From Eubacterium limosum (lineage in GTDB: Bacteria; Bacillota; Clostridia; Eubacteriales; Eubacteriaceae), in the NCBI RefSeq assembly GCF_000807675.2, contig NZ_CP019962.1:2914001-2978000 (forward strand): 64,000 nucleotides of DNA. The letters run 5' to 3'. The position numbers and the translations under genes are program-made. The notes beneath the pieces are model-generated. The model did no database searches and was not told the origin of the DNA. It saw only the letters and a list, made by a program, of their open reading frames with translations. Positions 16,562 to 26,073 of the stretch are shown here, piece by piece; within the stretch, counting starts at the first letter, position 1; each line of letters begins with the position of its first letter.

Positions 16562-17626
16562 ATGAAAATTACGAAAATCAATACTAAACGTGTCAAGATT
16601 CCTTTGGTTGAACCATTTCACATTTCTCTGGGCGTTATCACCCACGCAGAACAGATTCTGGTTGAAATTGAAACCGATGAAGGCCTTGTGGGGATCGGGG
16701 AAGGCTCAGCCGCTGTCTTGATCAGTGGTGAAACCCTGGAAAGCATTGAAGCTGGCATCCGCATCATGGAAAAGGAAATTATCGGATGCGACCCAATGGA
16801 TATTGAAAAAATCTACTGGATCATGGACCGTGCCATTGCACACTGTCCTTCGGCTAAAACAGCCATTGACATCGCCTGCTATGATTTGATCGGTAAAATC
16901 ACAAACATGCCTTTATACAAGGTTTTAGGCGGAAATTCCAATACCTTTGAAACCGATATGACCGTTGGTATCAACGACCCGGCTTATATGGCTGAAAAAG
17001 CAAGAACCCATGTGGCCGAAGGCTTCGACACCATCAAAACAAAGGTCGGCACCACTGTGGAAGCAGACGTAGCCCGCGTTAAAGCTATCCGTGACGCAGT
17101 AGGCCCGGATGTTAAAATCCGTCTGGACGCAAACCAGGGCTGGACGCCAAAGGAAGCCATCGCTGTTATCAACAAGCTGGCAGACTATGACATCGAGCTG
17201 ATCGAACAGCCTGTGCCTTACCATGATTTTGACGGTCTGGCATTCGTTACCGCTCACTCTCCAATTCCGATTATGAGTGACGAAAGCGTCTTTAACTCAA
17301 AGGATGCCATGAGAGCCATCAAAATGCGTGCGGTTGACCTGATCAACATCAAGCTCATGAAATGCGGCGGTATCCGTGAAGCGCTGAAGATCAACGCTAT
17401 CGCTGAAGCGGCTGGCGTTGAATGTATGCTGGGCTGCATGGCTGAAGAAAGCAACATCGGTGTCACCGCTGCTGCCAGCCTGGGCGCTGCCATGAAAAAT
17501 ATCACGAGAGCAGACCTTGACGCTCATCTGACCCTGACCGACGTAGCTGTAAAAGGCGGCGTTATCATGGAAAATGGCAAGACCATGATCCTGCCTGAAA
17601 AACCAGGTCTGGGACTGGAACGGTAA
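16562..17626 (+). CDS. Dipeptide epimerase (enolase superfamily, L-Ala-D/L-Glu epimerase type)
   Basis: A 354-residue muconate-lactonizing/enolase-fold enzyme. Catalytic pieces are visible in order: KTKVG (Lys pair on strand 2), DANQGW (Asp), EQPVP (Glu), SDES (Asp) and NIKLMKCGG (Lys on the opposite side). This set defines dipeptide epimerases, which invert the second residue of peptides such as L-Ala-D-Glu from murein. Its position right after a peptide transporter fits import and use of peptidoglycan peptides. Substrate preference beyond that cannot be read. Confidence 0.87.
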   Translation: MKITKINTKRVKIPLVEPFHISLGVITHAEQILVEIETDEGLVGIGEGSAAVLISGETLESIEAGIRIMEKEIIGCDPMDIEKIYWIMDRAIAHCPSAKTAIDIACYDLIGKITNMPLYKVLGGNSNTFETDMTVGINDPAYMAEKARTHVAEGFDTIKTKVGTTVEADVARVKAIRDAVGPDVKIRLDANQGWTPKEAIAVINKLADYDIELIEQPVPYHDFDGLAFVTAHSPIPIMSDESVFNSKDAMRAIKMRAVDLINIKLMKCGGIREALKINAIAEAAGVECMLGCMAEESNIGVTAAASLGAAMKNITRADLDAHLTLTDVAVKGGVIMENGKTMILPEKPGLGLER

Positions 17627-17729
17627 AAAAATACTGAAAATTCACTTATTTTTCATATAGAGATCAAAAAACCAACGCAGGGGTTGCTTATAATATGAAG
17701 CATCTCTAATGATTGCGAGGTATAGCTCT

Positions 17730-17993
17730 ATGAAAAATAATATGTCTAAAGGAAAGATGGCCGCTGCTGTTATCGGCGATATGATGATCATTTTGCTGGT
17801 GCTGGGAATTATTGCGTTTTCGACACCCAGTGAGGCCGAAGCGAAAGCCCTTCATACAGAGGAAGTGGTTATTACCGAACAGCTGAAAACACAGACTGAG
17901 GCATACGATATTTACCGTTATGTCAAACAGCGGCTCAGCCAGTTTGGAGAGTGGTATCTCTCCGAATTGAACGAAATATTGACCATAAACTAA
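17730..17993 (+). CDS. Small single-pass membrane protein, unknown function
   Basis: An 87-residue protein from the ATG at 17730, with GCGAGG about 10 bp upstream; the frame is open back to 17709. One hydrophobic helix (about 10-35, MMIILLVLGIIAF) follows a basic start, then comes a mostly helical, polar tail with KTQTEAYDIYRYVKQRLSQFGEWY. I do not recognise a family. A strong terminator follows at once. A TATAAT lies at about 17690 without a clear -35. Confidence 0.55.
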   Translation: MKNNMSKGKMAAAVIGDMMIILLVLGIIAFSTPSEAEAKALHTEEVVITEQLKTQTEAYDIYRYVKQRLSQFGEWYLSELNEILTIN

Positions 17994-18030
17994 AGCAGCC
18001 GACGTTTTTAAACGTCGGCTGCTGCTTTTC
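17994..18030. terminator. Bidirectional terminator between convergent genes
   Basis: A perfect 14-bp stem: AGCAGCCGACGTTT (17994-18007) with AAACGTCGGCTGCT (18010-18023). T-rich sequence follows on the plus strand (GCTTTTC). It serves the small membrane gene and the minus-strand permease gene. Confidence 0.85.
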
Positions 18031-20378
18031 TATTCCGCGTTGACGACATCCACAATGTCCATACGGCGGATTTTTTTTGTTGGACCGATGATGGATAAGA
18101 AGGTGGTAGCCAGAGACAAACCGATGATGATGACCAGGGGCAGCCAGGGCAGGCTCCAGGCGTCGCCCCAGCGGGTGGTGATCATCTGGTCATACAGGAA
18201 AGCGTGAAGGGGAAGCCCCAGAACCGCGCCGGCTGCACAGCCCACAAGGGCATAGGCGGCCGACTCTGAGGCCACCATCCGCACCAGCTGCCTGCCGGAC
18301 ATCCCCACAGCGCGCATGACGCCGTACTGGTTAATGCGGCTGGAGACGCTGATGTTCATGCTGTTGATGATATTGAAAATGGTGATCAGCGCAATGATGA
18401 ACAGGAAGCCGTACACAAAGGTAGACATGGTGTAAAAGGCTGAGCGGGCCTCCTGATTGCCCTGTCTGGAATCCGCTACAGTAATGTCATAGCCTGGGGT
18501 GCCGCTGTGCGCGCTCTCCGCTGCTGCGACAAGGGCGTTGACCGTGCCCAGGGTGTCATCGCTGGCGGCTTCATTTACCTGCAGGTCGATGACCGTGTAG
18601 CCCTGGCCGCCTGTAATGCGGTCAAAGGTATCTTCTGAGCTGATGAGGATCTCGCCGTTTTCCTCTGCGTTAAAGGGCAGGGAGGAAAGCACACCACCCA
18701 CGGTAACGGTTTTGTCACCGCCTGCGGCTGGCAGGGTAATGGTGTCGCCGGTCTTCCAGTTCTGACGGTTGTCATAGCTGACCAGCACCGTATCAGGATT
18801 TTCCCGGACACTGTCAATGCTGCCGTCCACCAGCACCGCTTCGGACCAGTCGAACTGCTGATCTTCGTAGGAGATAAGGCTGATGGCGAGTCCGTTTTTT
18901 TCGGGCAGCGGGGCGTATTTTCTGCCAAAAGCCCGCTCGATTCCCGGAACCTCATTAAGCTTTGCGGCCAGGTCATCGGGCAGATAAAGGCCGTCCTCCT
19001 CCAGGGCGACTGTAATGTCCGGTGTGCTGGGTTTCAGCGGACGCATGGCATGGGACATAAAATCAATGAACACCGTAAAAGATAAAAAGAGAATAATGCT
19101 GATGGCAAAGGAGGCGGCCATCAGAGCCATATTCTTCCGGTTCCCAAAGGCGTGGCTGGTCCCCATGGCGATGTCCACAGGCAGGCGGCTGGTTTTTGCC
19201 GCCCGGTGCACCTTGGGCAGATTGCTTTCCATATTGCCGGTAACTGCGTTTAACGGGGATACCTTTGAGGCTTTTTTGCAGGGGGACATGGCCGCCAGAA
19301 ATACGGTCAGAAAACCGACGATGACACCAGCGGCCAGGCCGATGGGGCTGAGCTGAAACAGGGGCAGGTTGCCGTAAAAGGTTGGGTTGAAATGCCCCAC
19401 CACGGCGCAGGAAATCCAGATGATGACCGTGCCTGCAAGCAGTCCCATTGGGATGCCCCGCAGACTGAAGCCAAGGCTCTCGCGCCGCACGTATCGGCGG
19501 ACCTGTTTTTTGGAGGCGCCCAGACAGCGCAGCAGACCAAAAAACTGGATCCGCTCCAGAATACTGATGTTAAAGCTGCTGGAAATCATGATGGTGCCTG
19601 CGATCAGTACCAGCAGAAACAGCACCAGCGCAATGCCGTAAAGGGCATAGGCGTAAGGGTCGCCGCTGACGCCGTAGAGCCCAAGAAGCCGCTGGTTTTC
19701 CTGAATCTGGCCAGGGGACAGGCCATAGGTAGTCTGGATATCCTCGATACCCGGGCGGATGTCAAGCGCGTTTTTAAACTGAAGGTAATAGACGGTCCGG
19801 GAATCCCGGTTTTCCAGACACTGTTTTATACCCGATTCATTGAAAAAAGCAGCGTGCCGGTCTCTTGACTTAAGGGCGGAAAAATCATTGAAGGTACCGC
19901 AGATGGTAAAGGTGACCGGCGGGCCGCCCACCGCCTCGGTAGTGACGGTGTCGCCGATGCTCAGGCCAAGCGCATCAAGAAGCTGCCGGTCCACAAGGGC
20001 TTCATCCGCTGTCTGAGGAAAGCGCCCCTCACTTACCGTAAGCCCCATCTCAGATGACAGGGCCTCACTGCTTCCCTGGAGCATGAGTTCCCTGCCGCCC
20101 AGCGCTGCGCTTGAAGCAGCAGTAAGCCAGCCGGAGACAGCCACGTCGGGCCGAAGGCCGATCATCTGGCCGGCAGCCTCGTCCAGGTTCTTGATGGCGA
20201 TGTGAAAATTGCCATCCTCCCGGATGGCCCGGTCGACTTCTGCCCGGATAGCCATATCGGCCATGCCGAAGATCGCGGTGACCAGGCAGACCGCAATGGT
20301 GATACAGAGCACGGTGATCCGGTTTTTCCTGCGGTGCACCCTTGCGTACTGTGAAACAAGGTCGAGGTAGCTTTTCAT
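18030..20378 (-). CDS. ABC transporter permease with two FtsX-type domains
   Basis: A 782-residue membrane protein. An N-terminal helix (about 20-45) is followed by an extracytoplasmic MacB-like domain, then an FtsX block of three helices around 260-400. A second extracytoplasmic part follows, then a second FtsX block (about 645-780) with NSMNISVSSRINQYGVMRAVGMSGRQL. The paired ATPase overlaps its start by 4 bp. Such permeases in operons with a two-component system usually sense or expel peptide antibiotics, or transmit force rather than transport. The substrate is unknown here. Confidence 0.87.
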   Translation of the reverse strand: MKSYLDLVSQYARVHRRKNRITVLCITIAVCLVTAIFGMADMAIRAEVDRAIREDGNFHIAIKNLDEAAGQMIGLRPDVAVSGWLTAASSAALGGRELMLQGSSEALSSEMGLTVSEGRFPQTADEALVDRQLLDALGLSIGDTVTTEAVGGPPVTFTICGTFNDFSALKSRDRHAAFFNESGIKQCLENRDSRTVYYLQFKNALDIRPGIEDIQTTYGLSPGQIQENQRLLGLYGVSGDPYAYALYGIALVLFLLVLIAGTIMISSSFNISILERIQFFGLLRCLGASKKQVRRYVRRESLGFSLRGIPMGLLAGTVIIWISCAVVGHFNPTFYGNLPLFQLSPIGLAAGVIVGFLTVFLAAMSPCKKASKVSPLNAVTGNMESNLPKVHRAAKTSRLPVDIAMGTSHAFGNRKNMALMAASFAISIILFLSFTVFIDFMSHAMRPLKPSTPDITVALEEDGLYLPDDLAAKLNEVPGIERAFGRKYAPLPEKNGLAISLISYEDQQFDWSEAVLVDGSIDSVRENPDTVLVSYDNRQNWKTGDTITLPAAGGDKTVTVGGVLSSLPFNAEENGEILISSEDTFDRITGGQGYTVIDLQVNEAASDDTLGTVNALVAAAESAHSGTPGYDITVADSRQGNQEARSAFYTMSTFVYGFLFIIALITIFNIINSMNISVSSRINQYGVMRAVGMSGRQLVRMVASESAAYALVGCAAGAVLGLPLHAFLYDQMITTRWGDAWSLPWLPLVIIIGLSLATTFLSIIGPTKKIRRMDIVDVVNAE

Positions 20379-21058
20379 TGCAGGGCACCTCCCAGATCGG
20401 TGAGGAAACCGTCAGAAACCTGAAGCACCCGGTCGGCCTGCTGCGCGATGGCAGGGTTGTGGGTGATCATGAGAATGGTCTGACGGTAGTGCCTGGAGGT
20501 GGATTTGAGCAGAGAGATAACCTCACGGCTGTTTTTGCTGTCCAGGTTGCCAGTGGGCTCGTCGGCCAGAATGAGCATGGGCCGGGTGACTAAGGCCCTG
20601 CCGATGGCCACACGCTGCTGCTGCCCGCCGGAGAGCTGCCGCGGCAGGTGGCTTCTGCGCTCCCTTAGCCCGAGAACCTCCAGAAGCTCCTCCACATAGG
20701 CCTGATCAGGCTTTTGATAATCGAGCAGGAGGGGGAAGATGATGTTCTGCTCCACGTTTAGCTCGGGAATCAGGTTGTAGGACTGGAAGATAAAACCAAC
20801 GCTGCGTCTCCGGAAGATGGTGAGCTGCTCCTCCTTCATGGAGAAGATATCCTTGCCGTCGATAAAAACCTGCCCCTTCGTTGGGGTATCCAAAGCGCCA
20901 AGGGTATTGAACAATGTGGTTTTGCCAGAGCCGGATTCGCCCACAACCGCCACGAATTCGCCCTTTGTGATATTAAAGGAAACGTTTTTCAGGGCTTCTA
21001 CACGGGCGTCGCCGTCCCCGTAAATTTTTGTCAGTTTTTTTACTGTGAGTAAATTCAT
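20375..21058 (-). CDS. ABC transporter ATPase (MacB/LolD-like)
   Basis: A 227-residue ATPase with Walker [12 protein letters not shown]-loop [10 protein letters not shown], signature LSGGQQQR, Walker [13 protein letters not shown] and the histidine of ITHNPA. The start MNLLTVKK at 21058 has AAAGGTGG 7 bp upstream and begins like its family; the open frame to 21124 adds a non-conserved extension. It powers the FtsX-type permease. Confidence 0.92.
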   Translation of the reverse strand: MNLLTVKKLTKIYGDGDARVEALKNVSFNITKGEFVAVVGESGSGKTTLFNTLGALDTPTKGQVFIDGKDIFSMKEEQLTIFRRRSVGFIFQSYNLIPELNVEQNIIFPLLLDYQKPDQAYVEELLEVLGLRERRSHLPRQLSGGQQQRVAIGRALVTRPMLILADEPTGNLDSKNSREVISLLKSTSRHYRQTILMITHNPAIAQQADRVLQVSDGFLTDLGGALQ

Positions 21059-21127
21059 GTTGTTTACCACCTTTCTTGATCTGCTAACAGGATAACACGG
21101 GCAGCTTACGGGCAGATGTCCCAAAGC

Positions 21128-22375
21128 TTACAATTTTGTCATCTTCAAAAAGGTCATGGTAAACAGGGCACCCTGGCCCGGGCTGCTCTCCACCGAGAGC
21201 GTGCCCTTATGAGCTTCGGTGATGGCCAGGGCAAGGGGGAGTCCCAGCCCGGCGCCCTGGGTATCCTGGGAGAAGCGGCTGCGGTAAAAGCGTTTGAAAA
21301 TATGGTGGATATCCTCCGGGTGGATACCGCTGCCGTTGTCCTGGACCGTGATGCGGGTGACTGCTGCGCTCTCATCCCATCCGACTGCGATCCAGCCGCC
21401 GGTGCTGGTATGGTCAAGGGCATTTTTTATCAGGTTGCTGACAGCCTCGGTGAGCCAGTCGGGATCATAGAGGAGCCGGGCAGCCGGGCTTCCGGAAAAG
21501 CGCAGGGCTTTCTGTTCCCGTCTGGCCCTTGTCTCAAAGCTGTGTGACAAATCCTCCATCATCGCCTGAACAGGCATGAGGACAGGCCTCAGGGTGATGG
21601 CGCCTGCGTCCAGACGGGTGATTTTAAGCAGGTTTTGAATCAGGGTTTCCATACGGTTCAGCGAGTCGTTTACCTTATCTGTGAAGCGGGCCAGCACCTC
21701 GGGGTCGGCGCCGTCCTCCTGAAGAATTTCATTGTACATTTTCAGGGCAGCCAGCGGTGTTTTCAGCTGATGGGAAATATCGGAGAGGGTATCCTTGAGG
21801 AAGGCCTTTGCCCTTTTTTCTGTATCCAGATGGGCGGTGAGGGAGGTGGCCAGGCTGTTGATGTCCGCAAAGAGCTTATACAGGCTGCCATCCGCGTCGC
21901 TTTCCAGACGGGCGCTGGTGTTGCCGCCCATGAAGCGTTTGAGCTGAGTTTCGGCCCGGGTGATTGTGCGCTGCTGCGCACGGAAATACAGCACACAGAG
22001 CACTGTGACACAGAGGGTGAAGAGAAGCCCGTAGGAAAACAGCGAGAGCATGCTGCTGTACCGAAAGGCCGACAGAAAGGAAAGGTAGGCGGCAGGGGTG
22101 TCCGGCGTGTAACCCGCCCGGGTGAGCAGCGCCGAACCGGCCTCGCCCTCACGGGCGGTGAGGTCCCGGGTAAAGACATCAGCGACTTCCTCGGCAGGAA
22201 GCCCCTTATCCAGCAGCGCGCCGGCCAGCTCAGTGTCTCTGGTGTAAAGAACACTTCGGGCGCTGGAGGAGAGAGAAAAGGCGATGAGCTGTCCGGCGAG
22301 CAGCAGAAAAATCGTCGCTATGCCTAAAGCTGTAAACAAGCGCCGGATATCCCGGTTGTTAAAAATTGTGCTCAT
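21128..22375 (-). CDS. Sensor histidine kinase
   Basis: A 415-residue kinase. Two membrane helices (about 15-35 and 112-135) enclose an outer loop of about 75 residues. A HAMP-like linker, the H-box ISHQLKTPLAAL, N-box NLIKNALDH and G-boxes DNGSGI and GAGLGLPLA follow. It lies 2 bp downstream of its response regulator gene, with the ABC genes after it, so it probably reports on the same stimulus that the transporter handles. Confidence 0.9.
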   Translation of the reverse strand: MSTIFNNRDIRRLFTALGIATIFLLLAGQLIAFSLSSSARSVLYTRDTELAGALLDKGLPAEEVADVFTRDLTAREGEAGSALLTRAGYTPDTPAAYLSFLSAFRYSSMLSLFSYGLLFTLCVTVLCVLYFRAQQRTITRAETQLKRFMGGNTSARLESDADGSLYKLFADINSLATSLTAHLDTEKRAKAFLKDTLSDISHQLKTPLAALKMYNEILQEDGADPEVLARFTDKVNDSLNRMETLIQNLLKITRLDAGAITLRPVLMPVQAMMEDLSHSFETRARREQKALRFSGSPAARLLYDPDWLTEAVSNLIKNALDHTSTGGWIAVGWDESAAVTRITVQDNGSGIHPEDIHHIFKRFYRSRFSQDTQGAGLGLPLALAITEAHKGTLSVESSPGQGALFTMTFLKMTKL

Positions 22376-22377
22376 GA

Positions 22378-23073
22378 TCAGTCACCAGCGCTTTCGGACT
22401 GCCATTTGTAGCCCATGCCGCGCACAGTGAGCAGCCGGGCAGGATGGTTGGGATCATCTTCGATTTTGCTGCGAAGGCGTCTTATATAGACCGAAAGGGT
22501 GTTGTCGTCCACAAAATCGCTCGGACTGTCCCAGAGACGTTCCAGAATGGAATTCCGGCTCAGTATCATGCCGGGATTCTGTAAAAACAGGATCAGCAGG
22601 CGCTGCTCCGCGGCGGTGAGCTCCAGAGACTGGCCGTTTTTAGTGGCGCTGCCTTTCATCAGATCCACCGCGATGCCGTGGCTTTCGAGGATGGGAGACC
22701 GGAGCTTTCGGGCGCGGCGCAGCAAGGCCTTTATTCTGGAAACCAGCTCACCCAGATTAAAGGGTTTGGTGATGTAGTCATCGCCGCCGATGTCCAGACC
22801 CATGACAACATTGACCTCCTCATCCGAAGCTGTCAGAAAAATGATAGGCACCTCAGAGTGCCTGCGGACACTGCGGCAGATATCAAAGCCGGTGCCGTCG
22901 GGCAGTGTCAGATCAAGCAGAAGCAGGTCAAAGGAGTCCTTTTCGAAAAGGAGAAGGGCCTCCTGCACGGTCTGGGCAACGCGGACATTAAAGCCGTTTT
23001 TGACCAGTGTATATTCGAGTCCGTCAATGAGGCTTGTGTCGTCTTCAACTAAAAGGATACGGTTTTGGATCAT
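22378..23073 (-). CDS. OmpR/PhoB-family response regulator
   Basis: A 231-residue regulator. The receiver domain (1-115) has the acidic pair VEDDTS, phospho-acceptor aspartate in LLLLDLTLPDG and lysine in DYITKPFN. The C-terminal winged helix contains LELTAAEQRLLILFLQNPG and DDNTLSVYIRRLRSKIE. It is the first gene of the minus-strand operon and likely controls it. The promoter region holds an inverted repeat (23081-23118). Confidence 0.92.
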   Translation of the reverse strand: MIQNRILLVEDDTSLIDGLEYTLVKNGFNVRVAQTVQEALLLFEKDSFDLLLLDLTLPDGTGFDICRSVRRHSEVPIIFLTASDEEVNVVMGLDIGGDDYITKPFNLGELVSRIKALLRRARKLRSPILESHGIAVDLMKGSATKNGQSLELTAAEQRLLILFLQNPGMILSRNSILERLWDSPSDFVDDNTLSVYIRRLRSKIEDDPNHPARLLTVRGMGYKWQSESAGD

Positions 23074-23080
23074 AAAAAAA

Positions 23081-23118
23081 CCTCCTGTACATAAGTGCTT
23101 TTATTATAGCACAGGAGG
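23081..23118 (-). promoter_or_regulatory. Promoter/operator of the response-regulator operon
   Basis: On the minus strand a -10 TATAAT (23108-23103) sits inside nested inverted repeats: CCTCCTGT (23081-23088) with ACAGGAGG (23111-23118), and GTGC/GCAC closer in. The right-hand repeat unit on the transcript contains the ribosome binding site. The symmetry suggests an operator. Confidence 0.45.
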
Positions 23119-23150
23119 TCAAATGGTATTCTGAAAAGACAACATTTATT

Positions 23151-23218
23151 TAAACGGTCGTTTTTCGGTTTAAACGGTATAGAAAGGGATGTCAAAATTA
23201 GTTATAATAATACAAAAA
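23151..23218 (+). promoter_or_regulatory. LytTR-type direct repeats and -10 box before the C1 protease gene
   Basis: Two direct repeats TAAACGGTCG (23151-23160) and TAAACGGTAT (23171-23180) have a 20-bp period. They are followed by -10 TATAAT at 23213-23218, with 32 bp between repeat and -10. There is no good -35. The same box occurs before 28754 and 33310. Confidence 0.7.
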
Positions 23219-23239
23219 GTATCAGAATGGAGGAAAAAA

Positions 23240-25858
23240 GTGAAAAAGAAATCATTACCCAAATCATGGAAAGGACGAATTACCGCAGCCATCCTGGGCG
23301 TAACCCTAAGCTTTACGGCTTTTACCGGCTCTGTTGTGCTGGCAGCGCCGGAGATTCCAGTGGATACTAGCGGTGTCGATAATTATGACGGCGGCCGCCT
23401 GCCCGCAGGGCTGGATTCATCCTATTACACCCTGCCCCAGGACACCAACGCCATCACGCCAAGAGGCGTGCCGCTGCCGGAGCAATACGACCTGCGGGAT
23501 GAGGGACTTGTGACCGGCACCCGGAATCAGAACCCCTGGGGTGCCTGCTGGTCCTTTGGCAACACCTCCAGCATCGAATCCAACGCGGTGCTGAAAGGCG
23601 CTGGCAGCGCCGGCAGCCTGGACTATTCCGAGCACTATATGGCCTGGTTTACCTTCCAGCCCTACCAGGGCGAGGGGTATGAGATTGTGGAGGGCGCGGC
23701 AAATGTCCTGGACTTTGGCGGACGTCGGCAGATGGCCACAGCGGACACCACAGCCTGGTTTGGACCGATTGATGAGACGCTGGCGCCCTATGTCAACGCC
23801 GCGGGAGAACGGGATGACAACGGTATTCCGTTGAAAACCGGTGACTGGAGCCTTCCGGAAAGCCTGCGGGATGAGGCAGAGGAGGTGCACGTGCAGAACG
23901 TGGATTACCTGCCTGAGACGGGTGTCTTTAAAGACACAGCGGTGGATAAAGATGGTATAACCTATAAAACCGGTTACTCTTTTGACGAGGCTGCCCTAAA
24001 GGCCGTTAAAAGCGCTCTCATGGAAAATGGTGTGCTGGACGTGTCCTACTATGCGGCAAAATCACTTCCAGATCAGGATGAGAATACCACTGAAATTTTT
24101 AATACCGAAACCCATGCCCAGTACAGCCCAAGAAATGCCTCGGCCAACCATGAAGTCTCCATTGTGGGCTGGGATGATACCTATGGTGTTGATAATTTTA
24201 GCACCACGCCGCCGGGACCAGGTGCGTGGATTGTTAAAAACAGCTGGGGCAAGGGGAACGGTGGCGCAGGCTCTGTGGATGCAGAAGGCTACTTTTATAT
24301 CTCTTATTATGACCAGACCGTCAGTGAGTTCACTTCCTACCAGGTGGACGTGCCGGAAAACGGTCTGTTCAGTTATGATAATAATTATCAATATGACTTT
24401 TTAGGCTATAAGTCCTTTGTGTCCGTTCCGCCGAGCGAGGATAACAGAGGTAACAAGGTAGCCAACATCTTTACTGCGGAAAAGGATGAGGTATTAACGG
24501 CAGTGTCCGCCATCACCGTGGATACGAACAGTACCGTCGAGATTGAAATTTACAAGCTTGCCGACGGCGCAGACCTTTCAAACGCGGGCGAGGCGGTTTC
24601 CACAATCACTGCCCAACCCACCTACGGCGGCTATCACACCATTGCGCTGAACAAGGATGTTGAGCTAAAGGCCGGCGAACGCTTTGCCGTGGTCGAGACC
24701 ATTACTGGAGACAGAGGTGGCTATCTGCCGATAGAGATGGGCTATAGCGGTGTTATTACCCAGGGCGGCGGTGGCCAAGTTAAATCCGTTGCCAAGATTG
24801 AACCGGGCCAGAGCTATGTTTTTTCCAAGGAAAATGGTCAGTGGATTTGGTCTGACATAGCAGATACGCCTCCAACAGTAGTCGGCGATGAAACCAGTAA
24901 CTATGGCAATGCTATGATCAAAGCCTTTACCGTCGATCAGGATGGCGCAGTGGCAGCGACTCTGACCGTTGAAAGCCTTGACAGCCAGAAGCAGTCTCTG
25001 GGAAGCCAGGAGGTAACGGATTTTGCAGCCCCGGTGCTGCTGCCAGCCGGGACAGAAACGATCCGCCTGAGCGCCACAGCCCAGAACGGAACCGCCAGCC
25101 TGAGCGTGGCTGAAAATACCGAAGTTGCCAAGGAAGATTTCCAGAATACGCCCATAGTCCTCAGCCTGACCTCTGAGCCGAGGGGGAACAACGGGGCAGA
25201 GTATACCCTGAGCTTTAACATTGAGAAAGTGCTGGTATCTGAAGATGGTAGTACAACTCTAATCGACAATCAGGAGCTGCTGCCAGAGGGAACGATCTTT
25301 GATGCCAAAGCGCTGACAAAGGGCGACGCCTACGAACAGGCAAAGAAGACATTGAAGGATGGGCATGACGCTTTTACACTTTATGAAGTTACAACGCTGG
25401 ATAAGGATAAAAAGCCTGTCACCCTGGCGTCAGGAAAAAACCTGACCATGGAATTCAGACTGCCGGATGGTTACGAAGCGGCTAAAACCAAGATTTATAC
25501 CATCGGTGATGATGGCAGTCTTAAGGATATGAACGCCGCTGCAAAAACTCCAGAGCCCCAGGCCGCTGTACTGCGTACTGCTGAGGCGGCAGAGTCCAAA
25601 ACCGTGCTGAGTGTGGATACTAACGTACTCAATGGCACCTATGCTATCGCCGTGGTTAAAAATGACACTTCTGGCGGCACAGATGAACCCCAGCAGGGCA
25701 GCGGCGGCACAGAAACCAAGTATGCAGAAGCGCCGGCTCAGCCGGGGGTTCTGACAGGCCTCACATCCGCCGCAAATATCGTACTGCCCATTGGCATTAT
25801 CGTTTTGGTGATTGTCATTGCGGGTGTTTGGATCTATCTGCGAAGAAAAAATAAATAA
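23240..25858 (+). CDS. Secreted papain-type (C1) peptidase with lectin-like domain, membrane or wall anchored
   Basis: An 872-residue protein from GTG 23240, with GGAGG 6 bp upstream; the upstream frame to 23189 overlaps the promoter. A signal peptide ends near AALA-type residues at about 35. The C1 domain has the catalytic Cys103 in WGACWSFG, His304 in NHEVSIVGWDD and Asn334 in VKNSWGKG. A lectin-like beta domain follows (about 370-580), then less clear beta regions. The C-terminus has GVLTGL, a hydrophobic helix and YLRRKNK, which anchor it. It would digest proteins outside the cell. Confidence 0.88.
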   Translation: MKKKSLPKSWKGRITAAILGVTLSFTAFTGSVVLAAPEIPVDTSGVDNYDGGRLPAGLDSSYYTLPQDTNAITPRGVPLPEQYDLRDEGLVTGTRNQNPWGACWSFGNTSSIESNAVLKGAGSAGSLDYSEHYMAWFTFQPYQGEGYEIVEGAANVLDFGGRRQMATADTTAWFGPIDETLAPYVNAAGERDDNGIPLKTGDWSLPESLRDEAEEVHVQNVDYLPETGVFKDTAVDKDGITYKTGYSFDEAALKAVKSALMENGVLDVSYYAAKSLPDQDENTTEIFNTETHAQYSPRNASANHEVSIVGWDDTYGVDNFSTTPPGPGAWIVKNSWGKGNGGAGSVDAEGYFYISYYDQTVSEFTSYQVDVPENGLFSYDNNYQYDFLGYKSFVSVPPSEDNRGNKVANIFTAEKDEVLTAVSAITVDTNSTVEIEIYKLADGADLSNAGEAVSTITAQPTYGGYHTIALNKDVELKAGERFAVVETITGDRGGYLPIEMGYSGVITQGGGGQVKSVAKIEPGQSYVFSKENGQWIWSDIADTPPTVVGDETSNYGNAMIKAFTVDQDGAVAATLTVESLDSQKQSLGSQEVTDFAAPVLLPAGTETIRLSATAQNGTASLSVAENTEVAKEDFQNTPIVLSLTSEPRGNNGAEYTLSFNIEKVLVSEDGSTTLIDNQELLPEGTIFDAKALTKGDAYEQAKKTLKDGHDAFTLYEVTTLDKDKKPVTLASGKNLTMEFRLPDGYEAAKTKIYTIGDDGSLKDMNAAAKTPEPQAAVLRTAEAAESKTVLSVDTNVLNGTYAIAVVKNDTSGGTDEPQQGSGGTETKYAEAPAQPGVLTGLTSAANIVLPIGIIVLVIVIAGVWIYLRRKNK

Positions 25859-25868
25859 CGTATACTGA

Positions 25869-25894
25869 GACCTGGCGGCCTGCCGGGTCTTTTT
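25869..25894 (+). terminator. Intrinsic terminator after the C1 protease gene
   Basis: GACCTGGC (25869-25876) pairs with GCCGGGTC (25882-25889), one wobble pair, and TTTTT follows. Confidence 0.75.
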
Positions 25895-26033
25895 AGTACG
25901 GAATAGAGGCAAAAAGATGATAGGATACAGATGTTGAAGTAAAGGAACAGGTGCCTTTATATGAATGAATCAAGAGAAGATGATATATTTTTAGAGCGTT
26001 TATCACTTCATTAATGCTTTTCAAACTACAATT

Positions 26034-26042
26034 TGCTATAAT
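26034..26042 (+). promoter_or_regulatory. Extended -10 promoter of the LytTR/kinase operon
   Basis: TTGCTATAAT ends at 26042, giving TG-n-TATAAT, an extended -10. No TAAACGGT box is present, so this operon seems not to be controlled by the same repeats as the protease genes. Confidence 0.5.
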
Positions 26043-26073
26043 AGAATCATGAGCAGAAATGGAGTGATTGTAA

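Noticed and set aside
23151-23180. The TAAACGGT repeats as -35 elements
   Set aside because: They lie 32 or 22 bp from the -10 boxes and do not resemble TTGACA; paired activator sites explain them better.
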